From positions 1 through 33,218 of the forward strand of contig JAQVWY010000023.1 of assembly GCA_028709465.1 (NCBI GenBank): a DNA stretch of 33,218 bases, in the 5' to 3' direction. Made by a program: the position numbers and the translations under genes. This document shows positions 1 to 7,220 of the stretch, in pieces. The notes beneath the pieces were generated by a model. That model worked only from the letters and a program-made list of their open reading frames with translations, did no database searches and was not told where the DNA came from. Every line of letters starts with the position of its first letter. The stretch's first letter is position 1. The stretch comes from Tissierellia bacterium (lineage in GTDB: Bacteria > Bacillota > Clostridia > Tissierellales > Sedimentibacteraceae).

Positions 1-1
1 A

Positions 2-82
2 GATATTATTAATAAGAATTTCACCCAAAAAGAAATAAAATTTTTGATGGATTCTAAAAAGTGGCTAGGTATTAATATCTAG
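2..82 (+). CDS. C-terminal end of an unidentified protein (partial)
   Basis: The frame opening at base 2 is free of stops for 26 codons and ends at TAG 80-82. It encodes a Lys/Ile-rich tail ending SKKWLGINI. The amino acid mix looks like a real protein end (Trp, Phe, charged residues), and a weak terminator-like hairpin follows. The start lies outside the window and no family can be named from 26 residues. It could also be chance reading of AT-rich DNA. Confidence 0.45.
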   Translation, partial: DIINKNFTQKEIKFLMDSKKWLGINI

Positions 83-100
83 CTGCTTTATTATTAATGA

Positions 101-127
101 CCTATCTAATTATTTAGAGGCTTTTTT
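101..127 (+). terminator. weak intrinsic terminator
   Basis: TCTAA (105-109) pairs with TTAGA (114-118) around a TTAT loop, flanked by CC/GG, and is followed by a T6 run (122-127). It lies 20 bases after the partial gene that ends at 82. The stem is short, so the call is tentative. Confidence 0.4.
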
Positions 128-229
128 GGAAAAATAGTTGGTAGGTCTTATGCATCGTGCAAAATTTTTATAAAATTTTAAGTTGTTGAAAATAAGGATG
201 AAAAGATATAACAAAAAAAATAATTTCTA

Positions 230-257
230 TTGACTTTTATAATTTTTACTATATAAT
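230..257 (+). promoter_or_regulatory. sigma-A type promoter of the asnA T-box operon
   Basis: TTGACT (230-235) and TATAAT (252-257) are separated by 16 bases. Transcription would begin near 264, just before the conserved T-box leader. Confidence 0.7.
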
Positions 258-263
258 AATTTT

Positions 264-543
264 ATGTACATATTAATAATATTTAAGCAATGATAGGAAG
301 AGTAGTATGTAATTTAGTCAAAGCGAGATAGAGACGGTGAAAGTCTATTACAATAATTATATATGAAGAACATCCTTGAGCTTCTGACCCAAATTAATTT
401 AATTAAAAGTAGGCTCAGACGCATCCAAGCGATAAAGTGGCAAAGATATGACAGTATCTTATGAGTGAGCATATTTATGCTAATTAGGGTGGCACCGCGA
501 ATAATACTTCTTCGTCCCTTGTGGGATTCAAGAAGTTTTTTTA
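264..543 (+). promoter_or_regulatory. T-box riboswitch leader, asparagine specifier
   Basis: This leader senses uncharged tRNA and lets transcription continue when charged tRNA is scarce. The signature T-box AGGGTGGCACCGCG lies at 486-499, followed by the terminator. Stem I carries the usual GAA-specifier-ATC context: AAC at 369-371 within GAAGAACATCC reads as an Asn codon, which matches asparagine synthetase immediately downstream. The GNRA-like and AG-rich stem I segments (297-345) are present. The specifier assignment rests on context and on the downstream gene, since the structure was not folded by computer. Confidence 0.93.
506..543 (+). terminator. T-box controlled terminator
   Basis: ACTTCTT (506-512) pairs with AAGAAGT (530-536), with an inner TCCC/GGGA stem, followed by a run of seven T. 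The 5' arm region overlaps the T-box, so antiterminator and terminator are mutually exclusive, as is usual for T-box leaders. Confidence 0.88.
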
Positions 544-580
544 TTGTTATTAAAAAATATTAAAAAGTTGAGGGAATAAT

Positions 581-1594
581 ATGTCATTAGAAAAATTAAT
601 AATACCAGAAAATTATACTAGTAAGCTTTCATTATTAGAAACACAAATTGCAATTAAAAAAATAAAGGATTGCTTTGAATCAGAATTAGCTAAAAATTTA
701 TCTCTTATAAGGGTGTCGGCCCCTCTTATGGTTAGTCCTGAAACAGGATTAAACGATGATTTAAATGGAATTGAAAGGCCTGTAAGATTTGATGTTTTAG
801 AAACAAAAAAGGATGTTGAAATAGTTCAATCTTTGGCAAAATGGAAAAGAAATGCCCTTGGAAAATATAAATTTGATGCATATACTGGTCTTTATACAGA
901 CATGAATGCTATAAGAAGAGATGAGGATTTAGATAATATTCATTCCATTTATGTAGATCAATGGGATTGGGAAAAAATCATAAAAAAAGAAGACAGAAAT
1001 ATATATACACTAAAAGACATAGTAAATAATATATATAAAGCATTTTTAGATACGGAAAAATACTTAGAAAGTTTATATCCTTTTATTAAAAATGAACTGC
1101 CTGAGGAAATTTATTTTATTACAACTGAAGAATTGTTACAAATGTATCCTGATAAAACTCCAAAGGAAAGAGAATATGCCATTGCCAAAAAACATAATGC
1201 TGTTTTTTTAATGCAAGTTGGATGTGAATTATCTGATGGAACATTACATGATGGCAGGGCCGCTGATTATGATGATTGGAACCTAAACGGTGATATTTTA
1301 TTTTATTTTAAAACATTAGATATAGCTTTAGAACTTTCATCTATGGGAATAAGAGTAGATAAAGATTCTTTAATAAGTCAGTTAGAAATTAGAAATCAAA
1401 TGCATAAGGCTTCGTATCCTTTTCATCAAGACGTGATAGAGGAGAATCTACCTTTTACTATAGGAGGCGGAATAGGTCAATCTAGAATGTGTATGTATTT
1501 TCTTCAAAAAGCCCATATAGGTGAAGTACAATCTTCTGTTTGGCCCCAAGATATGATTGATTTATGCCATAAAAATGAAATACATTTATTATAA
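581..1594 (+). CDS. asnA: aspartate--ammonia ligase (asparagine synthetase A)
   Basis: AsnA makes asparagine from aspartate, ammonia and ATP in the cytoplasm. It is related to the catalytic core of class II aminoacyl-tRNA synthetases. The 337 residues match the usual family length of about 330. Family blocks are visible: RPVRFDV near residue 67, YTDMNAIRRDEDLDN near 107, the VDQWDWEK block near 126, and the C-terminal GGGIGQSRMCM, the Arg-bearing nucleotide-site motif. The start ATG follows GAGGGA at good spacing. It is the first gene after an Asn-type T-box, so expression should rise when tRNA-Asn is uncharged. This organism thus makes Asn directly from ammonia; a glutamine-dependent AsnB is not seen here. 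Confidence 0.96.
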   Translation: MSLEKLIIPENYTSKLSLLETQIAIKKIKDCFESELAKNLSLIRVSAPLMVSPETGLNDDLNGIERPVRFDVLETKKDVEIVQSLAKWKRNALGKYKFDAYTGLYTDMNAIRRDEDLDNIHSIYVDQWDWEKIIKKEDRNIYTLKDIVNNIYKAFLDTEKYLESLYPFIKNELPEEIYFITTEELLQMYPDKTPKEREYAIAKKHNAVFLMQVGCELSDGTLHDGRAADYDDWNLNGDILFYFKTLDIALELSSMGIRVDKDSLISQLEIRNQMHKASYPFHQDVIEENLPFTIGGGIGQSRMCMYFLQKAHIGEVQSSVWPQDMIDLCHKNEIHLL

Positions 1595-1612
1595 AATAAA
1601 AGGAGTATTTTT

Positions 1613-2212
1613 ATGATCAATTCAAATAATTTAACAAATAAAGTAACACTGTGGACTAGGCAGAACAAAAAAAGTTTAGATGAATTAAAAGATAATGGGG
1701 TAATTCGAATTTCTAGAAAAAATCTAGAAGAAAAATATGATATTATTTCAGATCATGTTATTTATTTGTATAAGTGGTTTGTAGATGCAGCAAAGGAAAT
1801 TGTCCCAATTGTTAAAGGTGTTGAATTTCCCATATGGTGTTCAGTAAGTGAGGAATATATGTTAAGGCCTACAATAGATGAGGTTGTATATGTATTGGAA
1901 GTTGATAAATCTGATATAATATATTTTGATGGTATGAAATGGGATTATGTACTAAATCATCATTATATTCCAAAAGATGAAAAGGATGCTATAGAATATG
2001 ATAATTATATTGAGAGAAAAGGATTTAAAAATTCTTATTCTTTTATAGATGAAAAAACTGCTCACTTTTATCATGAAGAAAGAAAAAAAGTTATGGACAG
2101 CTGGAAAAGAATTTTTGAAATAGATGAATGGGATATCTTTAAAATTCAAGCAAATATATGGGAAATAAGACCGGAAATGATTAAAGATATATTGTATTAT
2201 GAAAAAAAGTGA
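1613..2212 (+). CDS. DUF3841-like protein of unknown function
   Basis: The 199-residue soluble protein has no signal peptide or membrane segment. The N-terminus VTLWTRQ, the PIWCSV block near residue 77 and the tail NIWEIRPEMI resemble DUF3841 proteins, which are of this size and have no known function. It is rich in Trp, Tyr and acidic residues. It begins 18 bases after asnA with its own AGGAG, so it should share the Asn T-box transcript and respond to asparagine supply. The domain name is from memory of the family pattern; no catalytic motif is evident. Confidence 0.7.
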   Translation: MINSNNLTNKVTLWTRQNKKSLDELKDNGVIRISRKNLEEKYDIISDHVIYLYKWFVDAAKEIVPIVKGVEFPIWCSVSEEYMLRPTIDEVVYVLEVDKSDIIYFDGMKWDYVLNHHYIPKDEKDAIEYDNYIERKGFKNSYSFIDEKTAHFYHEERKKVMDSWKRIFEIDEWDIFKIQANIWEIRPEMIKDILYYEKK

Positions 2213-2270
2213 TTAACCTACACAAAAAATGGATATATAGTAATTAATTATAAATTATGGAGGTTTTCAT

Positions 2271-2744
2271 ATGAAAATATTAGTACCTGTTGATGGATCA
2301 AATGCATCAATAAATGCAGTAAAGAAAGCAATTGAAATTGCAAGAAAATATAATTATTCTATTAAGTTAATTTCTATTGTAAAGTCTATGGACAATAAAA
2401 GAAATGAAAATCTTTGGAGTTCAGTTGATGGCTCTATAATAGTTGAAAATGAAGAATTGAATAAAAATTATGAAAAAAGAAATAAAGAGAATTTTGAGAA
2501 ATTATTAAATTCAATTGTTTCTAAATTAGATTTTAATGGTATTAAAGTAGAACTAGACGTTTTGCTAGGAGAACCATATTCGATAATAACTGAAACAGCT
2601 AAAAAAGAAAATTTTGATTTAATTATTATGGGAAGTAGAGGCTTTTCAAAAATTAAAAGATTTTTTGTTGGCTCTGTTACGCAGAGAGTAATTTCTGAAG
2701 CACCTTGTCCTGTTTTGGTAATTCGCAGTGATTTTGAAGATTAG
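2271..2744 (+). CDS. universal stress protein, UspA family
   Basis: A cytoplasmic alpha/beta nucleotide-binding protein of 157 residues, a normal single-domain Usp length. The N-terminal strand ILVPVDGS with the ATP-contacting Asp8 and the C-terminal G-2x-G-9x-G-S motif (Gly121, Gly124, Gly134-Ser135) are intact, so this is probably the ATP-binding class. AGGAGG-like GGAGG precedes the ATG at good spacing. It is the last gene before the terminator at 2761, so it probably belongs to the asnA operon, although the 58-base gap could hide a promoter. Its specific stress role cannot be inferred. Confidence 0.92.
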   Translation: MKILVPVDGSNASINAVKKAIEIARKYNYSIKLISIVKSMDNKRNENLWSSVDGSIIVENEELNKNYEKRNKENFEKLLNSIVSKLDFNGIKVELDVLLGEPYSIITETAKKENFDLIIMGSRGFSKIKRFFVGSVTQRVISEAPCPVLVIRSDFED

Positions 2745-2760
2745 TTTAATATCTTTATAT

Positions 2761-2798
2761 AAAACACCTTAAATTTGAATTACTTTAAGGTGTTTTTT
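2761..2798 (+). terminator. intrinsic terminator of the asnA operon
   Basis: AAAACACCTTAAA (2761-2773) pairs with TTTAAGGTGTTTT (2784-2796), a perfect 13-bp stem with a 10-base loop that runs into a T tract. Confidence 0.92.
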
Positions 2799-2895
2799 AA
2801 ATAACAAGTTTTCCTAGATAAAGAGTAACAAGAGATTGTATAATATTTTAAATTATGCTATGCTTAATATTAAAGTTTTGAAATAAGGTGATGAA

Positions 2896-4089
2896 ATGGG
2901 AAGAGTTGTTTTTTTAGTAGATATGAATGCATTTTATATTAGCTGTGAAAGCACAAGACATCCAGAAATCATAGGAAAGCCCGCTGCTGTTGCTGGTGAT
3001 CCGATTAATCGTACTGGAATAATATTGACTGCAAATTATGAAGCTCGTAAATACGGTGTTAAAACTACAATGATTTTAAAGGATGCTTTTAAGCTCTGCC
3101 CAGATTTGACAATTATTCCACCAGATCATAAATTTTATGAATCCAAATCAAGAGAAGTTATGAAAATATTATCTGATTTCACCCCTATTATAGAACAAAA
3201 CAGTATAGATGAAGCATGGCTTGATATGACTGGCAGTGAGAAAGTACTAGGTTTACCTATGGTTTCAGCAAAAAAAATAATGGATAGAATTAATAAAGAA
3301 CTTGGCTTATGGTGTTCAATAGGGATATCTGAAAATAAGTTTTTATCTAAAATAGCATCTGAAATGAAAAAACCTATGGGTATAACTGAACTTTGGAAAA
3401 AGGACATTAAGGAAAAAATGTGGCCACTTTCAGTTATGCGTATGTATGGGGTAGGAAAACAAACTGCAAAAAAGTTACATGATATGGGTATTATCAGTAT
3501 TAAGGATTTGGCTACAGCAGAAAAAAAATATATTATAGATAAACTAGGGAAAATTGGTTCTGAATTATATTATTATGCTAATGGTATAGATACATCTCCT
3601 GTTACTTTAAACAGTGGAAATAATATGAAATCCATTGGAAGGTCTGTTACATTGCCCAATGATACAGTTGATATTGAATGTGCGAAGAAGATTTTGTTAG
3701 AACTGTCTGATGATGTAGGAATGACTGCTAGAAAACATGGCAAGAAGGGTAATAAAGTTCAAATAAGTATAAAATATTCAAATTTTAAAAGTGTAACAAG
3801 ACAAACTACAGTTAAACCTACATATCTTGTAAAGAATATTTATTTAGCTGGAATAAAATTGTTAGAAGAGAATTGGAATAATCAGCCTATTAGATTGCTG
3901 GGAATTAGTATAAGTGGTTTCAATAACAACTATAAATCAGATCAATTATCTCTTTTTGAGTTGCCAAAAATAAATGAACAAGTTGATGATATAGATAAAA
4001 TTGATAATTTGGAAAGTGCAATATATAATATTCGTGAAAAGTATGGCTCTTCAATAATTAAACATGGGCCCTTGATAAAGAAGATGTAA
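2896..4089 (+). CDS. dinB: DNA polymerase IV (Y-family translesion polymerase)
   Basis: An error-prone polymerase that copies past damaged bases. The catalytic carboxylates are visible: Asp9 in FLVDMNAFY and Asp105-Glu106 in NSIDEAWLD. Phe13-Tyr14 occupy the steric-gate position. Helix-hairpin-helix thumb sequences (MYGVGKQTAKKL) are near residue 183, and the little-finger domain spans about 240-345. A beta-clamp binding motif QLSLF lies at residues 350-354, followed by an acidic tail. Length 397 fits Gram-positive DinB, which often has such an extension. The start has AAGGTG upstream. I could not find a convincing LexA-type box in the 2799-2895 upstream stretch, so SOS control is not shown. 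Confidence 0.95.
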   Translation: MGRVVFLVDMNAFYISCESTRHPEIIGKPAAVAGDPINRTGIILTANYEARKYGVKTTMILKDAFKLCPDLTIIPPDHKFYESKSREVMKILSDFTPIIEQNSIDEAWLDMTGSEKVLGLPMVSAKKIMDRINKELGLWCSIGISENKFLSKIASEMKKPMGITELWKKDIKEKMWPLSVMRMYGVGKQTAKKLHDMGIISIKDLATAEKKYIIDKLGKIGSELYYYANGIDTSPVTLNSGNNMKSIGRSVTLPNDTVDIECAKKILLELSDDVGMTARKHGKKGNKVQISIKYSNFKSVTRQTTVKPTYLVKNIYLAGIKLLEENWNNQPIRLLGISISGFNNNYKSDQLSLFELPKINEQVDDIDKIDNLESAIYNIREKYGSSIIKHGPLIKKM

Positions 4090-4129
4090 TTATAATAAAT
4101 TAGAAGGAATCATATAAAACAGTTATGTT

Positions 4130-4171
4130 ACTGTTATATTCAATGTAAAATTTGAATATGACAGTTTTTTG
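4130..4171 (+). terminator. intrinsic terminator after dinB
   Basis: A 14-bp stem with one G-U pair joins 4130-4143 (ACTGTTATATTCAA) to 4152-4165, with an 8-base loop and a T6 run. Confidence 0.9.
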
Positions 4172-4249
4172 TTTTATATTAATGTATATAGATTAATGAA
4201 TAAGAAAAATAAATACCAATGAAAGAAAAAGTTGTCATTTAAATATATA

Positions 4250-4278
4250 TTGACAGAAAATACTATAAATAATATAAT
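4250..4278 (+). promoter_or_regulatory. promoter of sdpRI
   Basis: A perfect TTGACA (4250-4255), 17-base spacer and perfect TATAAT (4273-4278). Such a consensus promoter should be strong unless repressed, which fits control by the adjacent operator. Confidence 0.9.
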
Positions 4279-4280
4279 AT

Positions 4281-4308
4281 ATTTAGATATTTAGAATAAT
4301 ATCTAAAT
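4281..4308. promoter_or_regulatory. operator palindrome, probable SdpR/ArsR binding site
   Basis: ATTTAGATATT (4281-4291) and AATATCTAAAT (4298-4308) are perfect inverted repeats of 11 bp with a 6-base centre. The site covers the expected transcription start of the promoter at 4250-4278 and ends 19 bases before the ArsR-type gene, so autorepression by promoter blocking is the natural reading. The regulator assignment is inferred from position. Confidence 0.8.
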
Positions 4309-4327
4309 GATTGGGAGGCGATAAATA

Positions 4328-4594
4328 ATGGGATTTCAAGAAAGTTTTAAAGCTTTATCTGATCCTACGAGACGTCAAATTATACAATTATTAAAAAAGG
4401 AAAAAATGACTGCAGGTGAAATAGTTAATCATTTTCAAATGACTGGTGCTTCTATTTCTCATCATTTGTCTATTTTAAAAAATGCAGGGCTGGTTATAGA
4501 TGATAAGCAAGGAAAGTATATTTATTATGAATTAAATCTATCTGTAGTTGAAGAAATCATGTCGTGGCTAGCTTCTTTAAAGGAGGAAAAATAA
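4328..4594 (+). CDS. sdpR: ArsR-type autorepressor, SdpR-like
   Basis: An 88-residue winged-helix DNA-binding protein. The helix-turn-helix is visible from about residue 28 (TAGEIVNHFQMTGASISHHL), and the N-terminus FKALSDPTRRQIIQLL is typical of ArsR/SdpR proteins. There are no metal-binding cysteines, so it is not a metal sensor. It sits one base before sdpI, as in Bacillus subtilis where SdpR represses sdpRI and is held at the membrane by SdpI when toxin is present. GGAGG precedes the ATG. Regulation is probably by its own product at 4281-4308. Confidence 0.88.
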   Translation: MGFQESFKALSDPTRRQIIQLLKKEKMTAGEIVNHFQMTGASISHHLSILKNAGLVIDDKQGKYIYYELNLSVVEEIMSWLASLKEEK

Positions 4595-4595
4595 T

Positions 4596-5246
4596 ATGAA
4601 TAAAATATTTAACCACGAAAATATAAAAGTATGGATAATATTTGTAGTTACACTGATTGTTGCTATTTTTTCCTATGGTTATTTGCCTGACCAAATACCG
4701 ATACATTTTAATGTAGCTGGAGAAATTGACAATTATGGAGGCAAGATTTATATATTTCTTTTTCCAGCAATTATTATTATGATGATTTTATTAGCAGAAT
4801 TTGCTCGTAATACTGACCCTAAAAAATCATCTTATAGCAAATTTAAGAAAGAATACTATTTAATATTTTTATTAGTTTCTATTTTAATGTTTTTAATAGA
4901 GCTTTATACAATTGCAGTAAGCATGAATATGAAAGTGTTTAATATTAATATGCTTATGCCAGGTGCTGTTGGGTTAATGTTTGTAATAATAGGAAATTCA
5001 ATGCCTAAATTCAAGCAAAATTTTTATGCTGGAATAAGAACAAGTTGGACCCTAGCTGATGAAGAAGTTTGGTTTAAAACTCATAGGCTGGGAGGAAAGG
5101 TGTGGTTTATCGGTGGATTATTAATGATGTTAACTGCATTTATGCCAGATACTTTAAAAGCTATCATTTTTTTTGGAACAGTATTAGTTTTGGTGTTTGT
5201 ACCATTTATTTACTCCTATGTAATTTATAATAATAAATATAAATAG
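4596..5246 (+). CDS. sdpI: SdpI-like immunity/signal membrane protein
   Basis: A 216-residue integral membrane protein with about six hydrophobic segments. The N-terminal DUF1648 part contains LPDQIPIHFNVAGEIDNYG, and the C-terminal SdpI part has GIRTSWTLADEEVWFKTHRLGG. In B. subtilis, SdpI protects against the SdpC killing peptide and senses it. The gene begins one base after the sdpR stop and is surely co-transcribed and possibly translationally coupled (AAAGGAGG lies at the end of sdpR). No sdpA, sdpB or sdpC is present in this window, so the real signal here is unknown. Confidence 0.9.
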   Translation: MNKIFNHENIKVWIIFVVTLIVAIFSYGYLPDQIPIHFNVAGEIDNYGGKIYIFLFPAIIIMMILLAEFARNTDPKKSSYSKFKKEYYLIFLLVSILMFLIELYTIAVSMNMKVFNINMLMPGAVGLMFVIIGNSMPKFKQNFYAGIRTSWTLADEEVWFKTHRLGGKVWFIGGLLMMLTAFMPDTLKAIIFFGTVLVLVFVPFIYSYVIYNNKYK

Positions 5247-5263
5247 AAATTTTGATAGTGGTA

Positions 5264-5320
5264 TTTCAAAAGAACCTCACCTAAAAGAAATTTTATAGAT
5301 TTTGAGAGGTTCTTTTGAAA
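5264..5320. terminator. long hairpin, probable terminator of sdpRI
   Basis: TTTCAAAAGAACCTC (5264-5278) and its exact complement (5306-5320) form a perfect 15-bp stem with a 27-base loop. There is only a T4 run within the 3' arm and no T tract after it, so termination may be weak or the hairpin may serve another purpose, such as stabilising the transcript end. Confidence 0.6.
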
Positions 5321-5354
5321 TTATCATGTATTATGTTTAATTATTTGTTATTAG

Positions 5355-5363
5355 TGGTATAAT
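5355..5363 (+). promoter_or_regulatory. extended -10 promoter of the RMD1 pair
   Basis: TGGTATAAT gives an extended -10 (TGn plus TATAAT at 5358-5363). No good -35 is seen, which extended -10 promoters tolerate. It lies 44 bases before the chosen start of the first RMD1-family gene. Confidence 0.5.
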
Positions 5364-5406
5364 ATATTTAGAAATTAAAAGTCATAAATAAGTGAGGACC
5401 TGTGTT

Positions 5407-6231
5407 ATGGAGGATTTGGTTTTTAAAACTTATGCTGTTACTAATGAAATTAATCTTAATAAAATTGCAGAAGAGTGTAATATTAAGAAAAAATATACAT
5501 GGGAAGAACCACTCATGTTATATGGAGATATTCTTAAAAATATAATTGAAGAAGATATTTCTGAAAATGAAAAAATTTTTGTTTTTTCTTTTGGAAGTAT
5601 TGTTTTTATTAATTCGACACCTGAACATATAGAAAAGTTCATGGTTTACATGAAAAAAATAGAATCTGATATTGATATTGAAAATTATAAAAGATTTAAT
5701 GATGATTATGCTCTGCATATAGCAGAAGGTGCAGAAATTGATTTAACAGATGATTATGTACAGATTCCTGAAATAGAGTTGTTTTATCCAGAACTAATTT
5801 CTATTGTAATTGCAAAATCAGTAGCTCTTGAAAGGATTGAGCTTCAACTTGGAAAAATATTAGACGATTTAGAAAGTAAAATTGATAATCTTGAAAAGGG
5901 AAACCTAAAGATTGGCAATAAAGAGCTTGCTAAAATTACCTCTAGAATAGTAAGACACGAGTATAATACAATTGCATATATTATGATTTTAGATAAACCA
6001 GACGTGACATGGGTGAATAGCGATGCAGGTTATTTCTATGAACAAATGTCTGAATTTTTTGAATTAAATGATAGATATGAGATAATTAAACAAAAAACAG
6101 AAATACTCAAAAGTATAATTGATGGATTCGCTTCTATTAGTCATTCAATACGAGGTTTATTTGTTGAATGGGTAATTGTTATTTTGATTGTTATTGAAGT
6201 TATTCTTATGGTTTTAGATTTATTTAACTAA
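5407..6231 (+). CDS. RMD1/DUF155 family membrane-anchored protein (first paralog)
   Basis: About 274 residues. The visible family pattern is: IFVFSFGSIVFIN near residue 54; a middle helical region with IAKSVALERIELQL; PDVTW followed by LNDRYEIIKQKTEIL; and a C-terminal membrane anchor preceded by EW (FVEWVIVILIVIEVILMVL). Yeast Rmd1 and relatives are mitochondrial or meiosis-linked; bacterial members have no settled function. I start at ATG 5407 because the GTG at 5392 overlaps the ribosome site (GAGGA at 5394-5398, correct spacing for 5407). It is followed after 12 bases by a second member of the same family. Confidence 0.8.
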   Translation: MEDLVFKTYAVTNEINLNKIAEECNIKKKYTWEEPLMLYGDILKNIIEEDISENEKIFVFSFGSIVFINSTPEHIEKFMVYMKKIESDIDIENYKRFNDDYALHIAEGAEIDLTDDYVQIPEIELFYPELISIVIAKSVALERIELQLGKILDDLESKIDNLEKGNLKIGNKELAKITSRIVRHEYNTIAYIMILDKPDVTWVNSDAGYFYEQMSEFFELNDRYEIIKQKTEILKSIIDGFASISHSIRGLFVEWVIVILIVIEVILMVLDLFN

Positions 6232-6243
6232 AGGTAGGATTGT

Positions 6244-7053
6244 ATGGATAGAATAATGTTTTATACTTTTAAGGCTGCATATAAGCTTCCACTTATTCAA
6301 ATAGCTTCGTTTTTTAATATAAAGTTTGAAGCGACATGGAAAGAATATATTAAATTAGATGAATCTGAAATTGAAAAAATATTTAAATATTTTGCGAAAA
6401 AGTCTGTTTACTTATACAAGTATGGATGTATAACATTTGTGAATTTTAACCAGGATGAAATTCATTATTTTCTTGATTATTTGCGCAAGTTATATATTGA
6501 AATTGATGATAAATTAATATCCAGATATTATGAATCACATACCTTATTGAAAGATGATGAAGGCTTCATTAAATTATGGGATGATTTAAGTACTAAATAT
6601 AATTATAGTATTGGAGCAATCGATATTATTGCATCAATTTTAGCAAAGTCTGTGGAACTTAACAAAATAGAAAAAGAATTATCCCAAGTGCTGGATGAAG
6701 CTGATATGTTTATTGCATATTTGAAAAAAGGAATGTATAGGGCAAATTCTAAAAAGGTTATTTCAACTGTTGCTGAATGTAATAGATTTAAATATAACAC
6801 TATAGAAAGTGTTAAGCTTCTTGACAGACCTCTTGAATTTAGTAAAACAATTGAATCAAGAGAAATATATAATAAATTTAGTGATTATTTTGAATTAAAT
6901 GAAAGATATAATATTTTATCAAATAGAACGAATGTATTAGATTCAATATTAGAAGAATATTTTGATTTCATAAGTAATGAATCAGAACGCAGACTTTTAA
7001 TGTTTGAAATATTGTTACTTAGTTTATTTTCTTTAATGCATATATTATTTTAA
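6244..7053 (+). CDS. RMD1/DUF155 family protein (second, diverged paralog)
   Basis: 269 residues, alignable by eye with the preceding protein along its whole length: a strand block ending YKYGCITFVNF, then IIASILAKSVELNKIEKELSQVLDEAD, then LLDRP and YFELNERYNILSNRTNVLDSIL, and a hydrophobic C-terminus. The family Trp after the LLDKP motif and the EW pair before the anchor are lost here, so this copy is more diverged. AAGGTAGGA precedes the ATG. Tandem duplication with one conserved and one diverged copy suggests a two-subunit membrane complex; that is inference. Confidence 0.75.
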   Translation: MDRIMFYTFKAAYKLPLIQIASFFNIKFEATWKEYIKLDESEIEKIFKYFAKKSVYLYKYGCITFVNFNQDEIHYFLDYLRKLYIEIDDKLISRYYESHTLLKDDEGFIKLWDDLSTKYNYSIGAIDIIASILAKSVELNKIEKELSQVLDEADMFIAYLKKGMYRANSKKVISTVAECNRFKYNTIESVKLLDRPLEFSKTIESREIYNKFSDYFELNERYNILSNRTNVLDSILEEYFDFISNESERRLLMFEILLLSLFSLMHILF

Positions 7054-7110
7054 ATTTTTAGTACTATTTATATAATATCACCTTAATACTTAAAATGTAA
7101 AGAAGGAAGT

Positions 7111-7165
7111 AAATTACGTTTATTTTAATATAAATAGATATTTATTAATATAAACGTAATTTTTT
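7111..7165. terminator. bidirectional terminator between convergent genes
   Basis: AAATTACGTTTAT (7111-7123) pairs exactly with 7150-7162, and the inner bases add further A-T pairs. A T run follows on the plus strand. It separates the RMD1 pair from the convergent kinase gene. Confidence 0.82.
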
Positions 7166-7220
7166 ATTTAATAATATAGTTTAATCATACAGAATTTATA
7201 TACTATACTGCATATAATAA

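Noticed and set aside
2799..2895. LexA box before dinB
   Set aside because: No convincing GAAC-n4-GTTC type palindrome is present, so SOS control was not claimed.
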